Source: Coriobacteriales bacterium
GTDB lineage: Bacteria; Actinomycetota; Coriobacteriia; Coriobacteriales; UBA8131
NCBI GenBank assembly: GCA_031272005.1
Contig: JAISUQ010000081.1
Span: 1 to 12,649, forward strand
Direction of reading: 5' to 3'
DNA length: 12,649 bases
Shown: positions 6,972-12,649 of the stretch, in pieces
Position numbering within the stretch: the first letter of the stretch is position 1
How the letters are laid out: the number at the start of each line of letters is the position of its first letter
Made by a program: the position numbers and the translations under genes
The notes under the pieces: generated by a model
What the model saw: only the letters and a program-made list of their open reading frames with translations
Told to the model about the DNA's origin: nothing
Database searches by the model: none

Positions 6972-7077
6972 TTAAGCTGTCCTCCTGCAAACCTGTCCGT
7001 AACAATCGCCCCATCCGGGCTTGCTTTACTGTACCATAACCTCCACAACCTGTTTTGCTTGAGAATAGGCAGACGAA

Positions 7078-8622
7078 TTGACCAGGAACATGACCAACAA
7101 CATGACCAACAACATGACCAGAGACGACAACAGAGGGCATCTCTCACGCCGTGGCTTCGTGCAACGGGCGGCCGGCACTGGCCTGGCCGTCGCGGCTGCC
7201 GTTGGCGCCGCAGGAGCCACCGCTGCCGCCGGGCTGCTGACGGGCTGCTCGTCGGATGAAGAGGACGAGCTGGCTTCCACCGTGGCCAATGAGGCTGGCA
7301 GCGAAGCCAACATCACCACCCTGGATGTGGCCACCGGCCAGATTCTGGAGACCACCGACTTCGATGAGGCGCCATTGGCGGACTACCTCGTCGAAGGCCC
7401 CAGCTGGGAGTTGACCATGGGCACCCAGGTCTTTCAGGCCTCAGCGAGCACCGCGCTGCTGCTGCAACCCGCCGATGTGGGGGAGGACCTCGTCGGCTTT
7501 GCCCTGCTCAACCTTGATGACGGGACCATCACCAGTCTGTTCAAGAAGCCGGTGGGGCTGGGGGTCAACGACATCCTCTACGATGCCCGGGCTTCGGAGA
7601 CTTCGCTGATCTGGGTGGAGCTGAACCTGGCCAGCCAGGATTGGCGGGTCTATGTGGCGCCGATGGAGACGATTCTGACCGTGGTTGCCGAGGTGACGAC
7701 CCAGCGCGAGGCCGCCAAGGGGCCGCTGAGCCCGGAGCGGGTGGCCCGCGAGGCCGCCGAGGCCCAGGCTGCCGCCCAGGCCATCGCCCAGGTGGCGCAG
7801 CTGGTGGAGGAGGGCAACGCCGACTACGAAGCGCCAATGCTGGCCATCAGCGGCGACAAGGCCTATTGGACGGTCATGCCCAATCCCGACGGCCCGGCCT
7901 CGACCGAGGATTCCTACCTCAAGGCCGTGCAGGTGCGCCCGCCAGGCAGCTTTGCCGAACCCCAGACGGTGCATACGTCGCACGGCCGGATGATCACCAC
8001 GCCTCTGATCAGCGGCGATCTGATAACCATCGTCCCGCGCGTGGACACCGAGAGTATCTATTATCAGCTGACCGCCATCACCGTACTCAGCAACCAGATC
8101 CGCCACGTGGACATCCTGCCGCAGTCGCTGAGAGTCACCGACGCCGTTTTTCTCGGCGATAACTTTGCCTTCTGTATCGAGGATAACTACGACTACGCCA
8201 AGGGCCTGGCGACCTTTGGCACCTACCTGGGGCTCCCGGACGGCACCTATCTCCATGTCAACCGCATCCCAACCAGCGCGCCGGTGATGATTGACGGCCT
8301 GCTGTTCGTCAAATCGACGATGAACGCAGTCTGCTTCGATGTCACCAACCATCGCTATTTCGCGGTCAAGGCGGTGGCGGATTGCGTGGATTACGGCGAT
8401 GTCCTGGCCGGCTGGGGCGTACAGAATCGGCTGGTCCTCTATACCAGCGTTCCCAACCACGAGAACAGCTCCAAAAGTAAGACCGTACTGCGCGTCTTCG
8501 ACCGCCCCGCCCCGCCGGAGCCGGAGGTCGAGGAGGGCGCAGAGGAGGGCGCCGAGGGCTCCACCGATGGCTCCGCCGGGAGTGAGTCCGCAACCACCGA
8601 AGTCCAGACGCCAACCGATTGA
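7078..8622 (+). CDS. Tat-exported lipoprotein, propeller-like, function unknown
   Basis: A 514-residue protein counted from TTG 7078. The twin-arginine motif is SRRGFV (23-28). A small-residue hydrophobic stretch (31-54) and the lipobox LTGC with Cys57 follow, so it should be exported folded and lipid-anchored on the outer face of the membrane. The mature part begins with an acidic linker (DEEDE) and then shows repeated strand-rich segments such as LIWVEL near 177-181, KAYWTV at 261-266 and LVLYTS at 452-457, suggestive of a beta-propeller. An Ala/Glu/Gln helix interrupts it near 209-250. The tail (475-514) is acidic and low in complexity. The start is uncertain: TTG 7078 and ATGs at 7090, 7102 and 7114 are all in frame, arise from a 12-bp repeat, and lack a strong ribosome site. 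It lies 143 bases upstream of the two-component genes and may act in their signalling. Confidence 0.82.
   Translation: MTRNMTNNMTNNMTRDDNRGHLSRRGFVQRAAGTGLAVAAAVGAAGATAAAGLLTGCSSDEEDELASTVANEAGSEANITTLDVATGQILETTDFDEAPLADYLVEGPSWELTMGTQVFQASASTALLLQPADVGEDLVGFALLNLDDGTITSLFKKPVGLGVNDILYDARASETSLIWVELNLASQDWRVYVAPMETILTVVAEVTTQREAAKGPLSPERVAREAAEAQAAAQAIAQVAQLVEEGNADYEAPMLAISGDKAYWTVMPNPDGPASTEDSYLKAVQVRPPGSFAEPQTVHTSHGRMITTPLISGDLITIVPRVDTESIYYQLTAITVLSNQIRHVDILPQSLRVTDAVFLGDNFAFCIEDNYDYAKGLATFGTYLGLPDGTYLHVNRIPTSAPVMIDGLLFVKSTMNAVCFDVTNHRYFAVKAVADCVDYGDVLAGWGVQNRLVLYTSVPNHENSSKSKTVLRVFDRPAPPEPEVEEGAEEGAEGSTDGSAGSESATTEVQTPTD
7087..7119 (+). repeat. 12-bp tandem repeat spanning the start codons of the lipoprotein gene
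   Basis: AACATGACCAAC occurs at 7087-7098 and 7099-7110, with a partial third copy (AACATGACC) at 7111-7119. Each copy carries an in-frame ATG and encodes Asn-Met-Thr-Asn. A change in copy number would not shift the frame but would change the number of starts and the length of the leader before the Tat motif. Confidence 0.9.
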
Positions 8623-8654
8623 GCATAATAACCATCGCCCACGGTATCCGAAAA

Positions 8655-8689
8655 CCAGATTACCGGATTGCCAGATTACCAAATTACCG
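8655..8689. repeat. Four tandem 8-bp repeats (CCRGATTR) upstream of the response regulator
   Basis: The octamers CCAGATTA, CCGGATTG, CCAGATTA and CCAAATTA follow one another at 8655, 8663, 8671 and 8679, then CCG. They lie 77 bases or more upstream of the response-regulator start, in the gap after the lipoprotein gene. This may be a slippage-prone simple repeat or an array of binding sites. Confidence 0.85.
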
Positions 8690-8726
8690 CTTTTCAACGC
8701 GACGCCATGCAACGGTGAAGTTGCGC

Positions 8727-8732
8727 TATGAT
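8727..8732 (+). promoter_or_regulatory. -10-like hexamer before the response regulator
   Basis: TATGAT matches five of six -10 consensus bases and lies 33 bases before the ATG. No acceptable -35 is present at the usual distance (GCCATG at a 17-base spacing), so an activated promoter, possibly using the octamer repeats upstream, is one reading. The call is weak. Confidence 0.3.
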
Positions 8733-8765
8733 ATGCAGATAAACTGAAGTGCAAGGGAGCGCTCG

Positions 8766-9467
8766 ATGACAGTTGATAATCGCAAGATTCTGCTTGTGGA
8801 AGATGAGGCGGCCATCCGTGAAGCCATCGTCGCCTATCTGGAAAACGAGGGCTACCTGGTCACAGCAGTAGACGACGGGCAGGAAGCCCTGGAGGAGTTC
8901 GCTGCCGATTTCTTTGGTCTGGTCATCCTGGATCTGATGCTGCCCAAGGTCTCCGGCGAGAAGGTCTGCCACACCATCCGCGAGACCTCCGACATCCCGA
9001 TTATCATGCTTACCGCCAAAGGCGAGGTCGAAGACCGCATCACCGGCCTGGAGCTGGGCGCCGACGACTATCTCGTCAAGCCTTTCTCCCCACGTGAACT
9101 CGTAGCCAGGGTGCGGGCGCTGCTGCGCCGGGCGCATATCGCTGACGAGCCGGCTCACGAGCGCCTGGACTTCGGCCCACTGGTCATCGACGTGCCTGGC
9201 CACAAAGTGACCTTGCAGGATGAGGAAGTGGAGCTCACAGCCAGCGAGTTCAAGCTGCTGGTGACCCTGTCGCGTAACCCCGGCCGGGTATATTCGCGCA
9301 TGGAGCTGGTGGAGAAGGTGCTGGGCTACGACTATGATGGCTATGAGCGCACCATCGACAGCCACGTCAAGAATCTGCGGGCCAAGCTGCATGACGACCC
9401 CCGCGAGCCGCGTTGGCTGTACACCGTGCACGGCGCCGGGTATCGCTTCGAAAACAATGCCGTCTGA
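8766..9467 (+). CDS. OmpR/PhoB-family response regulator
   Basis: A 233-residue two-domain regulator. The receiver domain (about 6-120) shows the acidic pocket E12-D13, the phospho-acceptor D56 in LVILDLMLP, T83 in IIMLTAK and K105 in YLVKPFS. The C-terminal winged-helix DNA-binding domain (about 135-232) contains LTASEFKLLVTLSRNPGRVYSR, the recognition-helix region YERTIDSHVKNLRAKL and the wing YTVHGAGYRF. All catalytic positions are intact, so phosphotransfer from the adjacent kinase is expected. GGGAG (8755-8759) lies six bases before the ATG. Its TGA is twelve bases before the kinase GTG and in the same frame. It resembles the PhoB/VanR/MprA type; the target genes are unknown, with the Tat lipoprotein gene and its own promoter as natural candidates. 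Confidence 0.95.
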   Translation: MTVDNRKILLVEDEAAIREAIVAYLENEGYLVTAVDDGQEALEEFAADFFGLVILDLMLPKVSGEKVCHTIRETSDIPIIMLTAKGEVEDRITGLELGADDYLVKPFSPRELVARVRALLRRAHIADEPAHERLDFGPLVIDVPGHKVTLQDEEVELTASEFKLLVTLSRNPGRVYSRMELVEKVLGYDYDGYERTIDSHVKNLRAKLHDDPREPRWLYTVHGAGYRFENNAV

Positions 9468-9479
9468 GCCCGCCCAGCC

Positions 9480-10922
9480 GTGCCCACCTATGACAACAGT
9501 GCCTCGGTAGACGAAGTCCGACGCTCCCGTGCCCCCTGGACCACCTACTCGGCCCGCCTGGCTCTGACCTTTGCCGCCGTGGCAGCGGTGACGGTGATCA
9601 TCTCGCTGCTGCTTTTCGCCATCGTCTGGGAACAGCGCTTCCACAACTATTCGGAGGAGCAGCTGCAGAGCTTTGCCAACATCACTGCCGAGACCCTCTC
9701 CCAGCGTTACGAGCTGACCGGCGGCTGGTCGGAGATGACCACCCGGGCCCTGCCCGACATCTCGGCCTTGAGCAATGGCGCCACCATCATGGTGGTGGAC
9801 AGCGCCGGCCTGGTGCGCTATGACGACTATCTGGAGCTGACCGGCCAGCCTCGCGACCCGGTCTCCAGCGTCTCCAAGGCCAAGAGTGCCGCCGTAGTGG
9901 TCGGCAACCAGCAGGTTGCCACGGTCTACGTGGAGTCGCTGCAGGAGGAGTACCTTTCGCCCAGCGACATCAACCTGCGCGCCGACTCCTATCGAGTGCT
10001 CCTGGCCACCGGTGTTATAGCTATTATGTTAGCAATAGTTACCGGTATCGTCTTCGCCCGCACCCTGGTCAATCCCTTCAGGCATATCTCCTCGGTAGCC
10101 GACCTGGTGCGCCGCGGTAACCTCACTGCCCGCACCGGCATGGTTGGCAACGACGAGCTGTCACACCTCGGGCAATCGGTGGACGAGATGATCGCCTCCA
10201 TTGAGCAGAACGCCGTCTACGAACGCCAGCTGACCAGCGACCTGGCACATGAGTTGCGCACGCCGCTGATGGCCATGCAGGCGACCATCGAGGCGATGAT
10301 CGACGGCGTGCTGCCCGCCGACCAGACCCGCCTGGATACCTTGAACTCCGAGGTCATCCGCCTGGGCCGGCTGGTCGAAGCCCAGCTGCACCTGGCCCGT
10401 CTGGAGCAGGGCAAGGCCGTCATGCACCTGGAGAACCTGGACCTTTCACAGTTGATCCAGGGCCTGGTGGAATCGCATGAGATGCTGGCCGAGGAGACCA
10501 AGCTCAAGTTGGTCTTTTCGGGCGATCCGGCAGCGCTGGTCTATGGCGATGCCGACCTGCTGCGCCAGGCCACCAACAACCTGATTTCCAATGCCGAACG
10601 CTACACCCCGCCGGGCGGCACCATCCAGGTCTCGGTGCGCCGCGAGACCCGGGTGGCCCGGATTGTTGTCGCGGATACCGGCATCGGCATCTCCGAGGAC
10701 GACCTGAGCCGCGTCTTCCTCCGCTTCTTCCGCGCCGACGAGGGCCGGGACCGCGAGAGTGGTGGCCTGGGCGTCGGCCTGGCCGTGGTCAAGGAAATCG
10801 CCGAGCAGCACCATGGTTGGGTAGGCGTGGAGAGCGAGCTGGGCAAAGGCTCGACATTCACCATCTACATCCCGCTGTTGTCCGCCCGCAAGTCCAAGCA
10901 GAAGAGAAGGAGCAAGAACTGA
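9480..10922 (+). CDS. Membrane sensor histidine kinase with HAMP domain
   Basis: A 480-residue partner of the preceding regulator. A first membrane helix (about 26-48) and a second (about 173-193) frame an extracytoplasmic sensor region of some 120 residues. A HAMP linker follows (about 194-246), then the dimerisation H-box DLAHELRTPL with phospho-accepting His257. The HATPase part has the N-box with N367 and N371 (NNLISNAERYTP), the G1 box DTGIGI starting at D399, and a GGLGVGLAVVKE lid. A basic tail (KSKQKRRSKN) closes the protein. The GTG start at 9480 has no visible Shine-Dalgarno site; no better in-frame start precedes the first membrane helix, so translation probably depends on coupling to the regulator. 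Its stop overlaps the purC start. The stimulus is unknown. Confidence 0.93.
   Translation: MPTYDNSASVDEVRRSRAPWTTYSARLALTFAAVAAVTVIISLLLFAIVWEQRFHNYSEEQLQSFANITAETLSQRYELTGGWSEMTTRALPDISALSNGATIMVVDSAGLVRYDDYLELTGQPRDPVSSVSKAKSAAVVVGNQQVATVYVESLQEEYLSPSDINLRADSYRVLLATGVIAIMLAIVTGIVFARTLVNPFRHISSVADLVRRGNLTARTGMVGNDELSHLGQSVDEMIASIEQNAVYERQLTSDLAHELRTPLMAMQATIEAMIDGVLPADQTRLDTLNSEVIRLGRLVEAQLHLARLEQGKAVMHLENLDLSQLIQGLVESHEMLAEETKLKLVFSGDPAALVYGDADLLRQATNNLISNAERYTPPGGTIQVSVRRETRVARIVVADTGIGISEDDLSRVFLRFFRADEGRDRESGGLGVGLAVVKEIAEQHHGWVGVESELGKGSTFTIYIPLLSARKSKQKRRSKN
10907..10912 (+). promoter_or_regulatory. Ribosome site fixing the purC start inside the kinase gene
   Basis: AAGGAG, within the last codons of the histidine kinase, lies nine bases before ATG 10922. 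That ATG shares its A with the kinase stop TGA (10920-10922). The longer in-frame start at 10817 is rejected because it would add 35 residues ahead of the normal PurC N-terminus. Confidence 0.8.
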
Positions 10923-11800
10923 TGAGCCTCGCTGAAACCATCCGCCCCGACGCGCAGGGTAAAGTCCGTGACCTTTACGACCTGGGTGATGAGCTGCTGT
11001 TTGTGGCCTCCGACCGCATCTCGGCCTTTGATTATGTGCTGCCCGACGTCATCCCCCACAAAGGCCAGGTGCTGACCCAGCTGTCGCTGTTCTGGTTTGA
11101 GCTGTTGGCGCCGGTGGTCTCAAACCACCTGCTCAGCGCCGATGTGGCCGACCTGCCAAAGCGCTTCGCCCCCTTTGCCGAGGAGTTGGCCGGGCGTTTC
11201 ATGCTGGTGCGCAAGGCTGGGATGTTTGCGGTGGAGTGCATCGTCCGGGGCTATCTGGCCGGCAGCGGCCTCAAGGAGTATCAACGCCAGGGTACCGTCT
11301 GCGGCATCCAGCTGCCTGCTGGCCTGGTGGAGGGCAGCCGCCTGGAGCAGCCTATCTACACTCCATCCACCAAAGCCGAGCTGGGCGAGCACGATGAGAA
11401 CGTCAGCTTTGCCGCCACCGAGCAGCTGCTGGGCGCTGCCGATGCCGCCGAGCTGCGCGACAAGTCCCTGGCCGTCTACAGCCAGGCCCGGGATTATGCC
11501 GCCGAACGGGGCATCGTCATTGCCGACACCAAGTTTGAGTTCGGCCGGGTAGATGGCCAGATCATCCTGGCTGATGAGGTGCTGACGCCGGATTCCTCGC
11601 GTTTCTGGCCGGCCGACGGGTATCAACCCGGACGCAGCCAGCCCAGCTTCGACAAGCAGTTTGTCCGGGATTGGCTCACCGCCAACTGGGATTTCACGGG
11701 CCAGCCCCCCCGCTTGCCCGCTGATATCATCGCCGCCACCAGCGCCAAGTACATCCAGGCTTACGAACAGCTGACCGGCAAGACGTTCACCCCGGCATAG
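10922..11800 (+). CDS. purC: Phosphoribosylaminoimidazole-succinocarboxamide synthase (SAICAR synthetase)
   Basis: A 292-residue cytoplasmic enzyme that couples CAIR and aspartate with ATP to give SAICAR in de novo purine synthesis. KVRDLY (14-19), SDRISAFD (30-37), the VRGYLAGSGLKEY region, DTKFEFG (202-208) and DEVLTPDSSRFW (218-229) are the standard landmarks. All are intact. The length matches the longer PurC form seen in yeast and many actinobacteria rather than the roughly 237-residue E. coli type. The start at ATG 10922 gives a normal N-terminus and uses AAGGAG nine bases upstream. The one-base TGATG overlap with the histidine kinase implies translational coupling, so purC is probably on the two-component transcript. 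No other purine gene is adjacent; purD is about 4.7 kb upstream. Confidence 0.97.
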   Translation: MSLAETIRPDAQGKVRDLYDLGDELLFVASDRISAFDYVLPDVIPHKGQVLTQLSLFWFELLAPVVSNHLLSADVADLPKRFAPFAEELAGRFMLVRKAGMFAVECIVRGYLAGSGLKEYQRQGTVCGIQLPAGLVEGSRLEQPIYTPSTKAELGEHDENVSFAATEQLLGAADAAELRDKSLAVYSQARDYAAERGIVIADTKFEFGRVDGQIILADEVLTPDSSRFWPADGYQPGRSQPSFDKQFVRDWLTANWDFTGQPPRLPADIIAATSAKYIQAYEQLTGKTFTPA

Positions 11801-11847
11801 TCGCAATGCCTGCAACGCTTGCCAGCGTATCGCACCCGGCCGGTAGC

Positions 11848-11870
11848 GCGGCTGTGCGTAACGCCGCTTT
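11848..11870 (+). terminator. Weak candidate terminator after purC
   Basis: GCGGC (11848-11852) pairs with GCCGC (11863-11867) around a ten-base loop and is followed by TTTG. The five-pair stem and three-base T-run make this weak, but the position 48 bases after the purC stop is suitable. Confidence 0.28.
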
Positions 11871-11961
11871 GTGGCACCGCGCCGTTGCGCCGTTGCGCCG
11901 CGCCAACCTGCGTATGCTTGCACCCGCTACGGCGGCGGGCTCTGGCCTGGGGTGGGTTGAG

Positions 11962-12072
11962 TTAAGTACTGCCTTGGAGAGAGAATCGCGAGCTTGTTGC
12001 CGGGCGGTTGGTTGGTGCTGGGTTCGTTAGCTTGTTGCCGGGCGCATGTTTGTTTAAGTGCTGCCTTGAAAA
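11962..12072. repeat. Interleaved direct repeats
   Basis: TTAAGTACTGCCTTGGAGA (11962-11980) recurs as TTAAGTGCTGCCTTGAAAA (12054-12072). Between these copies AGCTTGTTGCCGGGCG occurs twice exactly (11991-12006 and 12029-12044), and a fragment of it (TTATGCCGGGCG) appears again just downstream at 12083-12094. The order A-B-B-A suggests a duplicated and partly decayed intergenic unit. Confidence 0.8.
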
Positions 12073-12107
12073 TGGGATGTGTTTATGCCGGGCGGGCGCT
12101 TGGCGGG

Positions 12108-12129
12108 CAGGCGCGGGCGCCCGCGCCTG
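12108..12129. repeat. Perfect 22-bp palindrome
   Basis: The half CAGGCGCGGGC (12108-12118) is followed at once by its exact reverse complement GCCCGCGCCTG (12119-12129), with no spacer. With no loop it suits a dimeric protein site or a cruciform better than an RNA hairpin. Confidence 0.85.
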
Positions 12130-12245
12130 GCGTTTGCGCTGTGGCCGGGCACACGCTTGCGCGGGCAAAAGGCTGCCGTGCAGTTTGGGCATCTGGGCCC
12201 CGCCCAGGCTCTGAGTACTGGGATGGGTGGGTACTGGCGGGCGCT

Positions 12246-12308
12246 TTGGGGCCGCCGCCTGCTTATGGGCCGCAAGCACCCCGCAGGGGCGCTGCGCGCA
12301 ACGCCCGC
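12246..12308. repeat. 63-bp GC-rich repeat, copy 1
   Basis: It begins TTGGGGCCGCCGCCTGCT and ends with CCCCGCAGGGGCGCTGCG followed by CGCAACGCCCGC. The inner CCCC-GCA-GGGG forms a hairpin that can extend to AGC/GCT across one A-C mismatch. Copy 2 starts 126 bases later. The two copies agree at both ends and differ in the middle by a few substitutions and a one-base indel. Confidence 0.85.
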
Positions 12309-12324
12309 TGTGCAACTTGCCGCC

Positions 12325-12345
12325 CGCAGCCGCCCTTAGGCTGCG
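12325..12345. repeat. Seven-pair hairpin between the two repeat copies
   Basis: CGCAGCC (12325-12331) pairs with GGCTGCG (12339-12345) around the loop GCCCTTA. It lies in the spacer between the two copies of the 63-bp unit and is not followed by a T-run. Confidence 0.55.
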
Positions 12346-12371
12346 TGCATCCGTGGGGAGTTGTGTGCGTC

Positions 12372-12433
12372 TTGGGGCCGCCGCCTGCTCGGAGCCGCAA
12401 TCGCCCCGCAGGGGCGCTGCGCGCAACGCCCGC
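12372..12433. repeat. 62-bp GC-rich repeat, copy 2
   Basis: This is the second copy of the unit at 12246. Here the hairpin is fully paired (CGCCCC-GCA-GGGGCG, 12402-12416). The shared ends are identical to copy 1. Confidence 0.85.
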
Positions 12434-12469
12434 AGCACGGTTATCCGGGGTGTGGCGGGTGAATGGGCG

Positions 12470-12538
12470 CATTATTGGCCCAAAGTAAACGTTGAGGGGC
12501 GCATTTGTGGCTTTGGTGTTTACTTTGGGCCAATAATG
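12470..12538. repeat. 21-bp perfect inverted repeat with 27-base loop
   Basis: The left arm (12470-12490, C followed by ATTATTGGCCCAAAGTAAAC) is exactly complementary to the right arm (12518-12538, GTTTACTTTGGGCCAATAAT followed by G). The loop 12491-12517 is GTTGAGGGGCGCATTTGTGG plus seven bases. Outside the arms pairing resumes between CGC and GCG if an ATG/CAT trinucleotide is skipped. No T-run follows immediately on either strand, so it is not a standard terminator. It is A+T-richer than the surrounding repeats. Confidence 0.92.
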
Positions 12539-12586
12539 ATGCGGTTTGCTGCGCATTGCGCCCACGAGGCCGCTTTTTTGGTAATT

Positions 12587-12622
12587 GGCGCCATTTCGGG
12601 CGCCTGTTACACGAAATGCGCC
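12587..12622. repeat. Imperfect inverted repeat GGCGCCATTTCG / CGAAATGCGCC
   Basis: GGCGCCATTTCG (12587-12598) and CGAAATGCGCC (12612-12622) are complementary apart from one missing G. GCGCCATT itself occurs as a direct repeat at 12588-12595 and 12618-12625. The next bases, CTTGGCAGAGAATCACGA (12626-12643), closely resemble CTTGGAGAGAGAATCGCGA at 11973-11991, linking both edges of the gene-free region. Confidence 0.65.
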
Positions 12623-12649
12623 ATTCTTGGCAGAGAATCACGAAAGGGC

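Larger units (their letters stand above)
11801..12649. other. Gene-free, repeat-rich GC region after purC
   Basis: Reading frames exist on both strands, but their products are arginine-, proline- or alanine-rich low-complexity translations of the repeats, without ribosome sites or recognisable domains, so none is called. The stretch contains a CGTTGCGC tandem pair (11883-11898), several dispersed direct repeats, a 22-bp perfect palindrome, two copies of a 62-63-bp hairpin unit, and a 21-bp perfect inverted repeat. The last 180 bases carry recurrent GCGCATT or GCGCCATT motifs. No tRNA or rRNA is recognisable. Confidence 0.7.

Noticed and set aside
7441..8754. Long 437-residue reading frame on the minus strand
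   Set aside because: It is antisense to the Tat lipoprotein, whose export signal and lipobox are clear. The product is low in complexity, without a ribosome site.
9465..9467. Selenocysteine or recoded TGA at the regulator stop
   Set aside because: The regulator ends at the normal family C-terminus (GAGYRFENN), no selenocysteine hairpin is evident, and other genes here use TGA as an ordinary stop.
8694..9644. 316-residue reading frame on the minus strand
   Set aside because: It is antisense to the response regulator and the kinase N-terminus, which have all catalytic residues in place.
10817..10921. Longer N-terminus for purC
   Set aside because: It would overlap the kinase by 106 bases and add residues absent from PurC; the ATG at 10922 has its own ribosome site.
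12246..12433. CRISPR array
   Set aside because: Only two copies, about 62 bp long, rich in G+C and imperfect, with no regular spacers and no cas genes in the window.
11994..12488. 164-residue plus-strand reading frame after purC
   Set aside because: It runs through several direct repeats and both hairpin units; the product is Ala/Gly/Pro/Arg-rich with no recognisable fold and no ribosome site.
12541..12579. Rho-independent terminator ending in TTTTTT
   Set aside because: The T-run at 12574-12579 is good, but only a four-pair GCGG/CCGC stem with a long branched interior precedes it, and no gene ends nearby on that strand.

Overview
This is a GC-rich bacterial window (roughly 60% G+C by eye) holding ten protein-coding genes. 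All have recognisable starts and ordinary bacterial signals, and there is no phage, plasmid or CRISPR machinery. The mix suggests an actinobacterial-type genome, possibly class Coriobacteriia (Eggerthellales): a long-form PurC, a stand-alone Cytidylate_kin2 protein, a Tat-exported lipoprotein, a DnaQ-DinG fusion, and TTG/GTG starts beside strong Shine-Dalgarno sites. This placement is an inference from gene content, with low to moderate confidence.

Layout. Bases 1-360 carry no gene but hold a hairpin-forming inverted repeat and a promoter embedded in nested inverted repeats. These lead into an Rrf2-family regulator with a cysteine cluster (361-762), closed by a clear rho-independent terminator. 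A PaaI-like hotdog thioesterase lies on the minus strand (838-1353). Divergent from it is a run of plus-strand genes: an acidic protein of unknown function (1462-1992), a 968-residue DinG helicase with an N-terminal DEDDh exonuclease (1999-4905), and purD (4979-6262). A Cytidylate_kin2 protein (6369-6971, minus) converges on purD. A second plus-strand block follows: a Tat lipoprotein (7078-8622), an OmpR-family response regulator (8766-9467), its membrane histidine kinase (9480-10922), and purC, whose ATG overlaps the kinase stop codon (10922-11800). The final 849 bases have no convincing gene and are a mosaic of direct repeats, palindromes and a 21-bp perfect inverted repeat.

Function. Two steps of de novo purine synthesis are present (PurD, GAR synthetase; PurC, SAICAR synthetase), but they are separated, and purC is translationally coupled to a sensor kinase. 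The helicase-nuclease and its small upstream partner look like one DNA-repair transcription unit. The lipoprotein, response regulator and kinase may form an envelope-signalling group.

Points most worth a second look: a DinG that keeps both an intact DEDDh nuclease and the four iron-sulphur cysteines; the unknown acidic protein joined to it; the response regulator and kinase lying in one frame separated by a single TGA; the Rrf2 regulator's non-standard CxCx3C cluster with a probable operator; the short tandem repeats at two promoter or start regions; and the repeat-rich 3' region. I did not find a convincing wholly new multi-gene system.
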